NCBI RefSeq assembly: GCF_014650495.1
Contig: NZ_BMVB01000012.1
Span: 124,001-188,000 of the forward strand
Direction of reading: 5' to 3'
Length of the DNA: 64,000 nt
Source of the DNA: Streptomyces cinnamoneus
Lineage (GTDB): Bacteria > Actinomycetota > Actinomycetes > Streptomycetales > Streptomycetaceae
Position numbers and translations under genes: made by a program. Shown in pieces: positions 1 through 8,030 of the stretch. The notes below the pieces were generated by a model, which did not search any database, was not told the DNA's origin, and saw only the letters and a list, made by a program, of their open reading frames with translations. Numbering within the stretch: position 1 is the stretch's first letter; each line of letters starts with the position of its first letter.

Positions 1-303
1 CCTGCTCAGGTCGCCCTCGCCGGCCTGGTCATGGCGCATCAGGTTCGCTCGGCGGTCGTACAGGCGCCACTCCTGGCCCTCGGGCCGGGACAGGGCGAGG
101 AACTGGTCGAACAGGCCGGCTGCGCGCAGGGCCGCCTGGCCGGTGTCTTCGTCGATGTCGAGAGTGCCGCCCTGAGAACGGGAGTGAGGAGCGGCCTCGT
201 GCTCGAAGACCGTGACCGGCACGCCGTGCTGCTGTAAGACGCGCGCGCAGACGAGGCCGCCGAGGCCGGCACCGGCTATCGCGATGCGGGGGGTGGTGGA
301 CAT
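1..303 (-). CDS. FAD-dependent monooxygenase, N-terminal part (cut by window edge)
   Basis: The first 101 residues of a flavoprotein hydroxylase are visible; the C-terminus lies outside the window. Residues 6-18 carry the Rossmann dinucleotide-binding fingerprint GAGLGG, followed by an acidic residue at the end of the second strand (VTVFEH) and a GGTLDI segment, as in TetX/PHBH-type monooxygenases. Such enzymes hydroxylate aromatic or polyketide substrates with FAD and NAD(P)H; the substrate cannot be told from this part. The start is the ATG at 303-301. It is divergent from the TetR gene at 520 and is its likely target. Codon 23 is TTA (235-237), so translation may depend on the bldA tRNA in a Streptomyces host. 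Confidence 0.85.
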   Translation of the reverse strand, partial: MSTTPRIAIAGAGLGGLVCARVLQQHGVPVTVFEHEAAPHSRSQGGTLDIDEDTGQAALRAAGLFDQFLALSRPEGQEWRLYDRRANLMRHDQAGEGDLSR

Positions 304-441
304 GAGGGTCACGCTCCGTTCGACGGTTGAAAAGGGTGCTGGTGGTGACGTCGGTGACGCCCTGTTCCGGGCAGAGCAGCGCCTCGAGTTCCGGCAGCTG
401 AGTGCCAGTCAGGCGTACCTGCACCACAGAAACACAGCCGC

Positions 442-490
442 TCCAAAAGTACAACCGCTCTGCTTTTGGATCCGATCGCCCTTGCGATCG
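442..490. promoter_or_regulatory. Two inverted repeats in the monooxygenase/TetR divergent promoter
   Basis: The arms TCCAAAAG (442-449) and CTTTTGGA (463-470) form a perfect 8-bp inverted repeat. A second, CGATCGC (473-479) with GCGATCG (484-490), lies immediately downstream. Both sit between divergent genes, one of which encodes a TetR-family protein, so they are the best operator candidates. A possible sigma70-type promoter for the TetR gene follows: TTGCGA (482-487), a 19-nt spacer, and TAGGGT (507-512). It would place the transcript start at or within a base or two of the ATG at 520. Assignment of the operator to this regulator is inference. Confidence 0.5.
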
Positions 491-519
491 ACTCCCCTCG
501 AACGAGTAGGGTGGAGCGC

Positions 520-1164
520 ATGGCTGAGACAACGACAGGACGCCGCGAGCGCAAGAAGGCACAGACCAGGCAGGCCCTGGCGGATGCCGCGGTGCGGCTG
601 TTCACCGAGCGCGGCTTCGACAACGTCGGTGTACGCGAGGTGGCCGAGGCGGCCGACGTCTCGCTGAGCACGCTCTTCAAGCACTTCCCCAGTAAGGAAT
701 CCCTCGTCTTCGACCTGGACGCGGACGTCGAGAGCGCCCTCATGGCGGCCGTTCGCGACCGGGCCCCCGGCCAGTCGGTGCTGCATGCCCTGCGCGATCA
801 CATGGTGCGCACCCGTACCGCCGTACGGACCGACGACCCCGTGTTCGTCCTCGTCGAATCCACCCCCGCGCTGCGGGACTACGCCCGGCGCATGTGGTCG
901 CGCCACGAGAAGGCACTGGCCACCACCCTCGCCGAGGCCACCGGGCTCACCGAGGACACCCCCGTCGTCACCGGCCTGGCACGCTTCGCCCTGGAAGCCC
1001 CCAGCATCGCCCGCGCGAGCGACGACCCGGCCCGCACCATGCGCGACTTGTTCACCCTGCTGGAACACGGCTGGGCCACTACCCCCGTGGCGCGACAGGA
1101 GGACCGCCCCGGCCGGGTACGGCGCACGGATGGGGCAGGGGTAGGGGAAGAGGGGGGCGGATGA
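520..1164 (+). CDS. TetR/AcrR-family transcriptional regulator
   Basis: This 214-residue protein has the TetR N-terminal DNA-binding fold. A helix around residues 14-34 is followed by the helix-turn-helix at about 38-57 (VREVAEAADVSLSTLFKHF) and the typical SKESLV after it. The C-terminal ligand-binding half is divergent, as is normal. The ATG at 520 was chosen because the family motif begins about 15 residues in; a purine-rich GTGGAG lies only 3 nt upstream, and the putative -10 box suggests a nearly leaderless transcript. It is divergent from the FAD monooxygenase and probably represses it and itself. The C-terminal about 25 residues (Gly/Arg rich) look unstructured. Confidence 0.88.
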   Translation: MAETTTGRRERKKAQTRQALADAAVRLFTERGFDNVGVREVAEAADVSLSTLFKHFPSKESLVFDLDADVESALMAAVRDRAPGQSVLHALRDHMVRTRTAVRTDDPVFVLVESTPALRDYARRMWSRHEKALATTLAEATGLTEDTPVVTGLARFALEAPSIARASDDPARTMRDLFTLLEHGWATTPVARQEDRPGRVRRTDGAGVGEEGGG

Positions 1165-1238
1165 CGGCCCCCAGGGCCTGAGCCGGCCGTCGGCTGTCGT
1201 GCGCCGGCCCAGGCCCGGTTCGCCTCGTGGCTACCGAG

Positions 1239-3005
1239 TCACGGCACTATCGTCCAGCGCTGACGGACGTCGTCGCTACAGATCGCGATCGCCACGTAGG
1301 CAGCCTCCCGCGCCGCCGGCACCAGGCACAGGCGGCCTCGTTGCGGAAGCGGAGGGTGCCGTCGCCGTAGGCCTCCGCCTGCCAGCGGTGGCCCGTACCG
1401 TCCGTCTTACTGCCGCGGCCGGTGCAGTCGTGCAGCACGGAACGCTCGCCGGGACGGGGCTGGACGCTGTCCAGGATGTCGACGCACTGTCCGCTGCCGA
1501 ATCCCCTGAGCCGTACGAGGTTGTCGCCGCTGCCGGCGTACTGGACGTCCTGTCGCTGGGTGTTGACGTTGTTGTGCCCGCGGGTGATTCAGTGGGGTGC
1601 CGTCTCGACTGCCCCCGCCGAAGGTGTCCAGGTAGAGGCCGTTCCACGCACGCAGCCGAACCCGCCCGTCACTGTCCTCCCACGCGCGCTCGGGCACCGC
1701 GCGGGAGTTGTCCCACCACTGCTGGGCGGTTCATCGTTGCACGGGAAGGCCACGACCGACGTCTCGTTCCCCGTGCCGGTCAGGCACAGCTGCGGGTAGC
1801 GGGGAGTTGCGCCGGCGCAGCGGGCCGCCGGGCGTACCCAGGTCGTCGCGGTGCCACTGGGCCTCGGGCGACTCGCACGACAGCATGAGGATGGGGGACA
1901 CCGGCATGAACGGATTGACTCCGGGGCACGCCTCGCCGGCGGCGAGGGCGGCGCGGTCCTTGAGGGCGCCGGACGCGGCTCGGGGGCTGTTGCAGTGAGC
2001 GAAGCGGTACCAGTGCCCCCGCACGGTGCCCACACGGAACCACTGCCGGGCGTTGTACGCCTGCAGGCGGGTGGTCACACGGCCGCTGTTGCCCGGAACG
2101 TCGAGGGCCAACCCGGTCCGGGCGTTCTCGAGGGCTGAGGAGAAGTTGTGCACCGGACCGTCGGGCGCGGCCGGTACGGGGCTGGGGGCCGGTTCGAACT
2201 GGACGGGGTGGTGGTCCGAGCCGCGCCCCGCGGGGATGGCCGCGTTGAAGCGGGGTGTGCCGCGTGTGATCGCGTAGTTGAGTTCGCCGCCCCGCTGGTG
2301 GGTGGAGCGGTGGGGTCGGGCCAGTTGTTCGTCGGGCCGCAGGTGGAGGGTCTGCTCCCGGGCCTGCCGGTCGGTGCGGTTGCGGATGTCGAGGTTGAAG
2401 TCGCCGACCATGACCCAGTTCTCGCCGGCCCGGGTGGCGGCACGGATCCGCCTGAGCAGGGGGGCCACGTCCGCGCGGGCGTGGGTGGCCACCGCCAGGT
2501 TGACCCGGCCGCCTCGCCAACGGTCCCGTCCCGTGGTGCTGTCGCGCTGCGGGTCGGTCTGGAGGAAGTACACGTGGCGGGTGTGGTGGCGGTACCGCCA
2601 CACCGTGTGGTTCACGTGGTCCGGCAGGCCCGCCGGCAACGGGCCGGGAATGCGGATCGACTCACCGACGCCGTGGCGCTGGTGCGCCGCGGCGGGCGGC
2701 CCGCTGCCGGCCTCCTGCAGGGCGACCACCTGGTGGCGCATCGTCAGTGGGCCGACTTCGCCGTTCCAGCGCAGCCCGTGGTCGGAACCCTGCATGTTGT
2801 AGGTGGCGAACGGCAGGCCGCCGGATGGCGGGGCCGCCGGCGTCGCCGGCCGGTCGTCCGCCCGCGCCGTGGAGCCGCCCGGCCCGGGGGCGGCACAGAC
2901 CAGCAGTCCGGTCGCCAGCAGCACGGAGGTGAGAGCCGCCGTCAGCCGTGATGTGCGTGGTCCGGAGCGGGCCTTGGCGCGGGGCGGTGGTAACGGTAAT
3001 CGCAT
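1239..3005 (-). pseudogene. CdtB-like secreted nuclease with beta-trefoil lectin, four frameshifts
   Basis: From the ATG at 3005 (ribosome site AAGGAG just upstream) a secreted protein begins with an Arg-rich, hydrophobic signal peptide ending near ARADD. An endonuclease/exonuclease/phosphatase domain follows with ATYNMQGS, VALQEAGSG, VMVGDFN and SDHHPVQFE, resembling cytolethal distending toxin subunit B. The C-terminal half reads as a ricin-like lectin, but only by changing frame near 1830, 1720, 1590 and 1340. Segments such as LYLDTFGGG, GQCVDILDS, VLHDCTG and a final RQRWTIVP stop at 1239 lie in alternating frames. The segment between GGRVNLAV and ATHARAD also looks shorter than in CdtB relatives. 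Codons 3 and 5 are TTA. It is decayed, or the assembly has indel errors here. Confidence 0.8.
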
Positions 3006-3103
3006 CGTGGTCTCCTTGTGGAGCGATCGGGTACGAACAACCGCAGGAACGATCCGTTCACGTCGATCCGCGCCACACGCCCGCCGGTATGACCGGATGC
3101 CGC

Positions 3104-4414
3104 TCAGGCTTCGCTGTGAGAGCAGGCTTCGCTGCGAGAGGCCGCCTTGGCGGCGGGGTCCGGGGCGCTGTGTCGGGTGAACGCCCACAGTACGAGCCCG
3201 AGGCAGCTGAACGCGGCACCCAGTGCGCATACGGCGCCCCAGCCGGCCACTGTGTAGAGGGAGGTCGCGGCGACGGCGCCGGTGGCGCTGCCGATCGAGT
3301 AGAAGACCATGTATCCGCCGATCAACCGGCTGCCCGCGTCCGGGTGCAGCGCGTAGATCAGGGTCTGGTTGGTGACATGGACCGCCTGCACGGCGAGGTC
3401 GAGAACGATCACCCCGACGACCAGGGCCCACAGCGAGCCGCGGGTGAAGGCCAAGGGCAGCCACGAGGCGGCGAGCAGTGCCAAAGCGATGCCGGTGGTG
3501 TGCCGGGAGAGACCGCGGTCGTTCAGGCGGCCCGCCACGGTCGCGGCCAGGGCGCCGGCGACACCGATCAGCCCCAGCGCCCCGATCGCGCTGTGGGACA
3601 GGAAGTACGGGGCCTCGCTGAGCGGCAGCGCGACGCTGCTCCACAGGGTGCTGAAGGCGGCGAAGATCAGCAGACCGAACAGGGCCCGGTGCCGCAGCAG
3701 TCGTTCCCGTGCGAACAGGGTGATCGTGGAGCGCAGGAGCCGGCCGTAGCGCAGAGTTGTCGGCGGAGCGTCACTGTGGCGCGGGAGCACTCGGTACAGG
3801 ACCAGGGCGAGCAGAGCGGTGAGCGACGCCGAGGCGATGTAGACGGAGCGCCAGCCCGCGAGATCGGCCATGAGGCCGGATGCCGTGCGGGCGAGCAGGA
3901 TTCCGCTGACCACGCCGCTGGTGACCAGGCCGACGACCCGTCCGCGCCCGGCGGGAGGGGCCAGCGATGCCGCGAAGGCCACCAGCGTCTGCGTGACGAC
4001 CGCGAGAAGCCCCATCGCTGCCACGCCCGCGAGCAGGATCGCCGCTGTGGGGGCGGCGGCTACCGTGGCCAGCGCCACCACCAGGAGCAGCAGTTGGGCC
4101 ACGATGAGCCGTCTGCGGTCGACCACGTCGCCCAGTGGTACGAGGAAGAAGAGTCCCAGCCCGTATCCGACATGCGTGAGGGTGACCACGCTGCCGACCA
4201 GTGCCGGGCTCATGGCGAGGTCGTGGCCCATGGTGACCAGGAGCGGCTGGGATAAGTAGACGTTGGCCACCGCGGCTCCACAGGCGACGGCGAACAGAAC
4301 CACGACGCCACGGGACAGGACGAACGCGGAACCTTCCCCGCTTCCTCCACTTCCCCCGCTTCGGGCCTCGGCCTGTCGTGTCACAGCCTCCACAGCCTCG
4401 CCGTTGCCGGGCAT
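3104..4414 (-). CDS. MFS transporter, drug-exporter type
   Basis: This 436-residue integral membrane protein has about twelve hydrophobic segments, starting with VVVLFAVACGAAVANVYLSQ. The typical MFS loop motif between helices 2 and 3 is present as GDVVDRRRLIVAQ, and a proline/glycine-rich segment occurs in helix 5 (VTSGVVSGILLAR). Length and topology fit 12-helix proton-driven exporters of the YnfM/arabinose-efflux-like group. The ATG at 4414 was chosen because GGAGGGG lies 7 nt upstream; an earlier ATG at 4432 has no good site. Residue 54 is encoded by TTA (4253-4255). The gene is divergent from an HxlR regulator, with an inverted repeat between them, so it is probably the controlled target. 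The substrate is unknown. Confidence 0.88.
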   Translation of the reverse strand: MPGNGEAVEAVTRQAEARSGGSGGSGEGSAFVLSRGVVVLFAVACGAAVANVYLSQPLLVTMGHDLAMSPALVGSVVTLTHVGYGLGLFFLVPLGDVVDRRRLIVAQLLLLVVALATVAAAPTAAILLAGVAAMGLLAVVTQTLVAFAASLAPPAGRGRVVGLVTSGVVSGILLARTASGLMADLAGWRSVYIASASLTALLALVLYRVLPRHSDAPPTTLRYGRLLRSTITLFARERLLRHRALFGLLIFAAFSTLWSSVALPLSEAPYFLSHSAIGALGLIGVAGALAATVAGRLNDRGLSRHTTGIALALLAASWLPLAFTRGSLWALVVGVIVLDLAVQAVHVTNQTLIYALHPDAGSRLIGGYMVFYSIGSATGAVAATSLYTVAGWGAVCALGAAFSCLGLVLWAFTRHSAPDPAAKAASRSEACSHSEA

Positions 4415-4457
4415 CGGCACCCCTCCGCGCATCTGATGTCAACTCTGGTTTCATCTT

Positions 4458-4497
4458 GCTACCAATAACGACGGCGACGGTAACCGCTCTTGGTAGC
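4458..4497. promoter_or_regulatory. Inverted repeat in the MFS/HxlR intergenic region
   Basis: GCTACCAA (4458-4465) and TTGGTAGC (4490-4497) are perfect 8-bp inverted copies separated by 24 bases. They lie in the 119-bp gap between the divergent MFS and HxlR genes, in a locally A/T-richer stretch. HxlR proteins bind such spaced inverted repeats as dimers, so this is the natural operator candidate for both genes. Confidence 0.55.
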
Positions 4498-4533
4498 ATG
4501 TTGCAACCGTCGTGAGAGGGAGTGAGGGACGCC

Positions 4534-4986
4534 ATGGTGAGCAGAACGCGCTTCGACGACAGCGAATGTCCCGTCGCCCGGTCGGTGGACGCGATCGGCG
4601 ACTGGTGGTCCCTGCTGATCGTGCGGGACGCCTTCGACGGAAGCCGGCGCTTCGGCGAGTTCCAGCGCAGCCTCGGCGTAGCGAAGAACATCCTCACCGC
4701 GCGCCTGCGCACCCTGGTCGCCGGCGGTGTCCTCGAATCCGTCCCCGCCTCGGACGGCAGCGCCTACCGCGAGTACGTACTGACTCCGAAGGGCAAGGCC
4801 CTCTTCCCCGTCATCGTGGCCCTGCGGCAGTGGGGCGAACAGAACTTCTTCGCCCCCGGCGAATCACACTCAGAGTTGGTCGACTGCCGACAGGGGCGTC
4901 CCCTCCGTGCACTGGAAGTCCTGTCTGCGGACGGGCGACTACTCAACCCTGACGACACCACGGTCCACAAGGTCTCCAGCCAGTGA
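4534..4986 (+). CDS. HxlR-family winged-helix regulator
   Basis: This protein of about 150 residues opens with the HxlR signature: SECPVARSVDAIGDWWSLLIVRD (a single Cys near the N-terminus, then the conserved helix), followed by RRFGEFQRSLGVAKNILTARLRTLVAGGVLE and the wing YREYVLTPKGKALFPV. This is a complete HTH of the HxlR type. The conserved Cys is the redox or electrophile sensor in some family members. The ATG at 4534 is preceded by GAGGGAC 4 nt upstream; a GTG at 4522 with GAGAGGGA is an alternative. The divergent MFS gene is the likely regulated partner. Confidence 0.9.
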   Translation: MVSRTRFDDSECPVARSVDAIGDWWSLLIVRDAFDGSRRFGEFQRSLGVAKNILTARLRTLVAGGVLESVPASDGSAYREYVLTPKGKALFPVIVALRQWGEQNFFAPGESHSELVDCRQGRPLRALEVLSADGRLLNPDDTTVHKVSSQ

Positions 4987-5004
4987 ACTGAGCAGGCGTC
5001 CGGA

Positions 5005-5158
5005 CGCCGAGCTGGAACGGCTGCTCGCTCTCGGCGCCAGGCCCGTCGACATCGGCCAGACCGGCACCGAGAACTGGCACGTCCTGGCCGATCCGGAAGG
5101 CAACGAATTCTGCCTCCTGCGCGCCCGGCTCCAGCCCCTCAGCGGCGCCGCCGACTGA
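5005..5158 (+). pseudogene. VOC/glyoxalase-like domain, C-terminal remnant
   Basis: Just after the HxlR gene, a short open stretch reads AELERLLALGARPVDIGQ, then ENWHVLADPEGNEFCLLRAR before the stop at 5156. This is the last beta-alpha-beta module of a VOC-superfamily protein, with the metal-binding Glu in the NEFCLL strand. No start codon or first half of the domain precedes it; the frame upstream runs into unrelated sequence inside the HxlR gene. It is therefore a truncated leftover rather than a functional gene. Confidence 0.7.
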
Positions 5159-5164
5159 GGGTAC

Positions 5165-5764
5165 TCAGTTTGAGCGGGGCCTGAGCAGGTCCTCGACAAG
5201 GGCGTCCACCAGGCCGCGGGGAATAGCCGATCCCGTCAGGGCGCAGTAGACGATCGGGCCGACAAGGGCGTCGATCGTGGCGTCGGGGCCGAGCCTGGGC
5301 GAGACCTCGCCGGCGTCGATTGCGCGCGCGAACATCTCTCGTTCTTGGTCACGGCGTGGGCCGAGATAGCGCTTGTGAAAGCTCTTGGCCGTGTCGGGAT
5401 CGTGCTGCGCCTCGGCGATGAGCACGAGCAGGACCTTGCCGGCAGGGTCGCCGGCGAGGAATCGCGCGAGGTCGCGAAGGTAACCACGGATGCTCTCCGC
5501 CGTGGGCTTCTCCGTCGGGACGGGAAGGCGTTTGTCGCTGTCTTCGATGAGCGTGTCGAGGAGGATCTCGACCTTCGAGGGCCACCAGCGGTAGATCATC
5601 TGCTTGGCGACGCCGGCGCGCCGCGCGATTGCCTCAATGGTCAGAGCTCCGAAGCCGTGCTCGACGAGCAGATCGTCTGCGGCATGAAGCACAGCGAGAC
5701 GTGCGGACTCGTCGCGCCGGTTCCCGGAGCGCGGCCTGCGGGGCTGAGGGCTGGCTGCGGGCAT
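5165..5764 (-). CDS. TetR/AcrR-family transcriptional regulator
   Basis: This 199-residue protein has a clear TetR DNA-binding domain: RLAVLHAADDLLVEHGFGAL, the HTH at about 41-62 (LTIEAIARRAGVAKQMIYRWW) and PSKVEILLDTLIED after it. The C-terminal part (RGYLRDLARFLAGDPAG...AEAQHDPDTAKSFHKRYL) matches the TetR C-terminal domain common in regulators of SDRs and efflux pumps. The start is the ATG at 5764. A 20-bp palindrome lies in the gap to the divergent SDR gene. That SDR is now broken, so this regulator may have lost its target. Confidence 0.88.
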   Translation of the reverse strand: MPAASPQPRRPRSGNRRDESARLAVLHAADDLLVEHGFGALTIEAIARRAGVAKQMIYRWWPSKVEILLDTLIEDSDKRLPVPTEKPTAESIRGYLRDLARFLAGDPAGKVLLVLIAEAQHDPDTAKSFHKRYLGPRRDQEREMFARAIDAGEVSPRLGPDATIDALVGPIVYCALTGSAIPRGLVDALVEDLLRPRSN

Positions 5765-5804
5765 GCGGGACGCCTTACCCGTCAGCGGTCCCCGCGGTCT
5801 TGTT

Positions 5805-5824
5805 TAGACGCAACGGCGCGTCTA
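5805..5824. promoter_or_regulatory. 20-bp TetR-type operator candidate
   Basis: TAGACGC (5805-5811) and GCGTCTA (5818-5824) are perfect 7-bp inverted arms with a 6-nt spacer. The site lies in the 91-bp gap between the divergent TetR gene and the SDR pseudogene. Arm length and spacing are as expected for a TetR dimer; binding itself is inferred. Confidence 0.6.
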
Positions 5825-5855
5825 GTCCAAATTCCCCAACCGCGAAGGAGTGAGC

Positions 5856-6558
5856 GTGTCCGCCACGTCCAACCGCAAGGCCCTCGTCATCGGAGCCTCT
5901 CGAGGGGTTAGGGCTCGTCCTTGCCAACGAACTCGCCCGACACGGTTGACGAGTTATCGCCACGACGCGTCAGAGAGGCGGCGAACTGCAAGCGAATGCC
6001 GATGCCTGGAACGGCCGGCTGAAGGTCGAATCGCTGGAGATGACAAGCTCCGAAGAGCTAGCCGCGCTGCGCGAGCGTCTGGAAGGCGAAGGCTGTCGAC
6101 TCGATCTGCTCTTCGTCAACGCTGCGATCGACCGAGGAAACCAGCCGATCCACGAGGTTTCGACCGACATGTTCACCGAGGTGATGATCACCAACACGTT
6201 GAGCCCGCTGCGCGCCCTTGAGGCTCTTCGCGGACTCGTCGTGCCCGGCGGAACCGTCGCGGTCATGTCCTCCGACCAGGGCAGCATCTCGCGGAACACC
6301 GAGGACGGCTATGAGCTCTACAAGGCCAGCAATGCCGCGCTCAACCAGCTGATGCGCAGTTACACCACCCGCCATGCCGACGACGGACACACCAAGCTGC
6401 TCATCGACCCCGGCCACAATCAGACACAGCTCGGCGGACCCGACGCACCGCTCACCCCCCAGGGGAGCATCCCGGCCGTCGTCGACGTCCTCGAAGCGCA
6501 GACCGGCGCCCCCGGCCTGCAGTTCTTGGACCGCCACGGCGAGACCGTCCCGTGGTAG
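5856..6558 (+). pseudogene. SDR-family oxidoreductase, broken by a frameshift and a stop
   Basis: The GTG at 5856 has AAGGAG 5 nt upstream and begins a short-chain dehydrogenase: RKALVIGASRG. A run of four G at 5904-5907 shifts the frame by one; removing one G restores LGLVLANELARHG. A TGA at 5947-5949 then interrupts the sequence where relatives have Trp (HGWRVIATTR). After it the frame is intact: DLLFVNAAIDRG, VMSSDQGSIS, YELYKASNAALNQLMRSY (the Tyr/Lys active-site pair as YxxxK) and a DPGH segment, ending at 6558. The two independent lesions make it a pseudogene. It is divergent from the TetR gene, with an operator candidate between. Confidence 0.85.
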
Positions 6559-6657
6559 AGCTGCAGACCGAAGCGCTGGTACTGCGCTCCCCTCCTTACG
6601 CTGCTGGCAGAGCGAATCGGACACCGCACAGGCTCACGACCAGGTTGTGGAACGGGT

Positions 6658-6960
6658 TCACGCATACCTGTCTCCCAGATAGACAGCGCCCCGGTCCCGA
6701 CCGGCTGCCAAGACGTCGGCGATGACGGTCGGCAGGCACGGCGGCAGTGTGCGCAGTCCGGGGAGCTTGTCGAGAGCGACCCATTCGACGCCGACCTGCT
6801 CGAAGTCCTCGGCGGGCCCGCCGAGGACCGAGGGCTCGTGGAGGATGCGACACCGGAACATCGCCTCGACCCGATGCCCGGTGCCGGACATCATCTGGTG
6901 GCCGTCGGGGTGGTCGGCTTGGATGTACTCGCGCACCACCGCCAGGTCCTCGGCCTTCAC
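6658..6960 (-). pseudogene. NUDIX hydrolase, C-terminal remnant
   Basis: The frame reads EDLAVVREYIQADHPDG, then GHRVEAMFRCRIL and VEWVALDKLPGLRTLPPCLP, ending at 6658. This is the second half of a NUDIX fold of the group whose members carry VREYI and a histidine/FRC strand after the NUDIX box. The NUDIX box itself (GX5EX7REUXEEXGU) is absent. The open frame continues upstream of the GTG at 6960 for at least 38 bases (GYGLPRRYVKAEDL) without recognisable family sequence. It is read as an N-terminally deleted remnant; a shortened expressed protein is possible but would lack catalysis. Confidence 0.65.
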
Positions 6961-7181
6961 GTAGCGACGCGGAAGCCCGTAGCCCGACCGTGTGACGTGC
7001 CCGGACGAATACGGCTGCGTGGCGCGCCGGTCTGTGCCGCCCGTGACGCAGGGTGCTTTGGTCTGGGGGGCCGGGTGTGCGACGGCTCTCGTGGCCGTCC
7101 TGGCGGCCGGCCGGCTCCCGGCCTTCCCGTGTGTGTCGCCCGTTCGGCGTGCGTGCCGTCCGAAACGCCGAAGGAGAGATC

Positions 7182-8024
7182 GTGGTGCCAGGAAGTGTCG
7201 ACGAGAGCCGCGGGACGGTGTCCGCGCAGCTTCTCAGGGGCCAGAAGGCGCTGGTGACCGGCGCCAATTCGGGCATCGGCCTGGCGACCGCCGTTGCCTT
7301 GGGCCGGGCCGGAGCGGACGTCGTGGTGAACTACGTCGTCGGTGCGGACGAGGCCGAGAAGGTCGTGGCGCAGATCAAGGGCTTCGGGGTTCGCGCCTAC
7401 GCCCACGAGGCCGACGTGTCCGACGAGGACCAGGTGGTCGCCATGGTCGCGCGGATGGTCGAGGAGTTCGGCACCATCGACATCATGGTGGCCAACGCGG
7501 GCCTGCAGCGGGACGCGGCCGCGACGGACATGACGCTCGCCCAGTGGCAGAAGGTCATCGACGTCAACCTGACCGGCCAGTTCCTCTGCGCGCGCGAGGC
7601 CGCCAAGGAGTTCGTACGGCGCGGGGTGGTGCCGGAGGTGTCCCGTTCGGCCGGGAAGATCATCTGCATGAGCTCGGTCCACCAGATCATTCCGTGGTCC
7701 GGGCACGTGAACTACGCCTCCTCCAAGGGCGGCGTGGGCATGCTGATGCAGACCCTCGCCCAGGAGCTGGCCCCGAAGGGGATCAGGGTCAACGCGGTCG
7801 CGCCCGGCGCCATCCGCACACCGATCAACCGCGACGCCTGGTCCACCCCCGAGGCCGAGGCCGAGCTGCTGCGCCTCATCCCGTACCGCCGCGTGGGCGA
7901 CCCGGACGACATCGCCAACGCCGTCGTCGCCATGGCGTCCGACCTGCTCGACTACGTCGTGGGCGCCACGCTCTACGTCGACGGCGGCATGACGCTCTTC
8001 CCCGGCTTCGCCACCGGCGGCTGA
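7182..8024 (+). CDS. SDR-family oxidoreductase (glucose 1-dehydrogenase-like)
   Basis: This 280-residue classical short-chain dehydrogenase has the cofactor motif TGANSGIG and DVVVNY at the end of beta-2, which disfavours strict NAD preference. It also has NAGLQ, the catalytic serine in ICMSSVHQI, the YASSKGG active site (YxxxK), and PGAIRTPIN. The C-terminus, with LDYVVGATLYVDGGMTLFPGF, matches glucose 1-dehydrogenase-like enzymes; the physiological substrate is unknown. The start is the GTG at 7182, 5 nt after AAGGAG; the GTG at 7185 is equally possible. Six bases separate it from the type II NADH dehydrogenase gene, so the two are probably co-transcribed, and the SDR could supply NADH to it. 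Confidence 0.88.
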   Translation: MVPGSVDESRGTVSAQLLRGQKALVTGANSGIGLATAVALGRAGADVVVNYVVGADEAEKVVAQIKGFGVRAYAHEADVSDEDQVVAMVARMVEEFGTIDIMVANAGLQRDAAATDMTLAQWQKVIDVNLTGQFLCAREAAKEFVRRGVVPEVSRSAGKIICMSSVHQIIPWSGHVNYASSKGGVGMLMQTLAQELAPKGIRVNAVAPGAIRTPINRDAWSTPEAEAELLRLIPYRRVGDPDDIANAVVAMASDLLDYVVGATLYVDGGMTLFPGFATGG

Positions 8025-8030
8025 TCGCCG

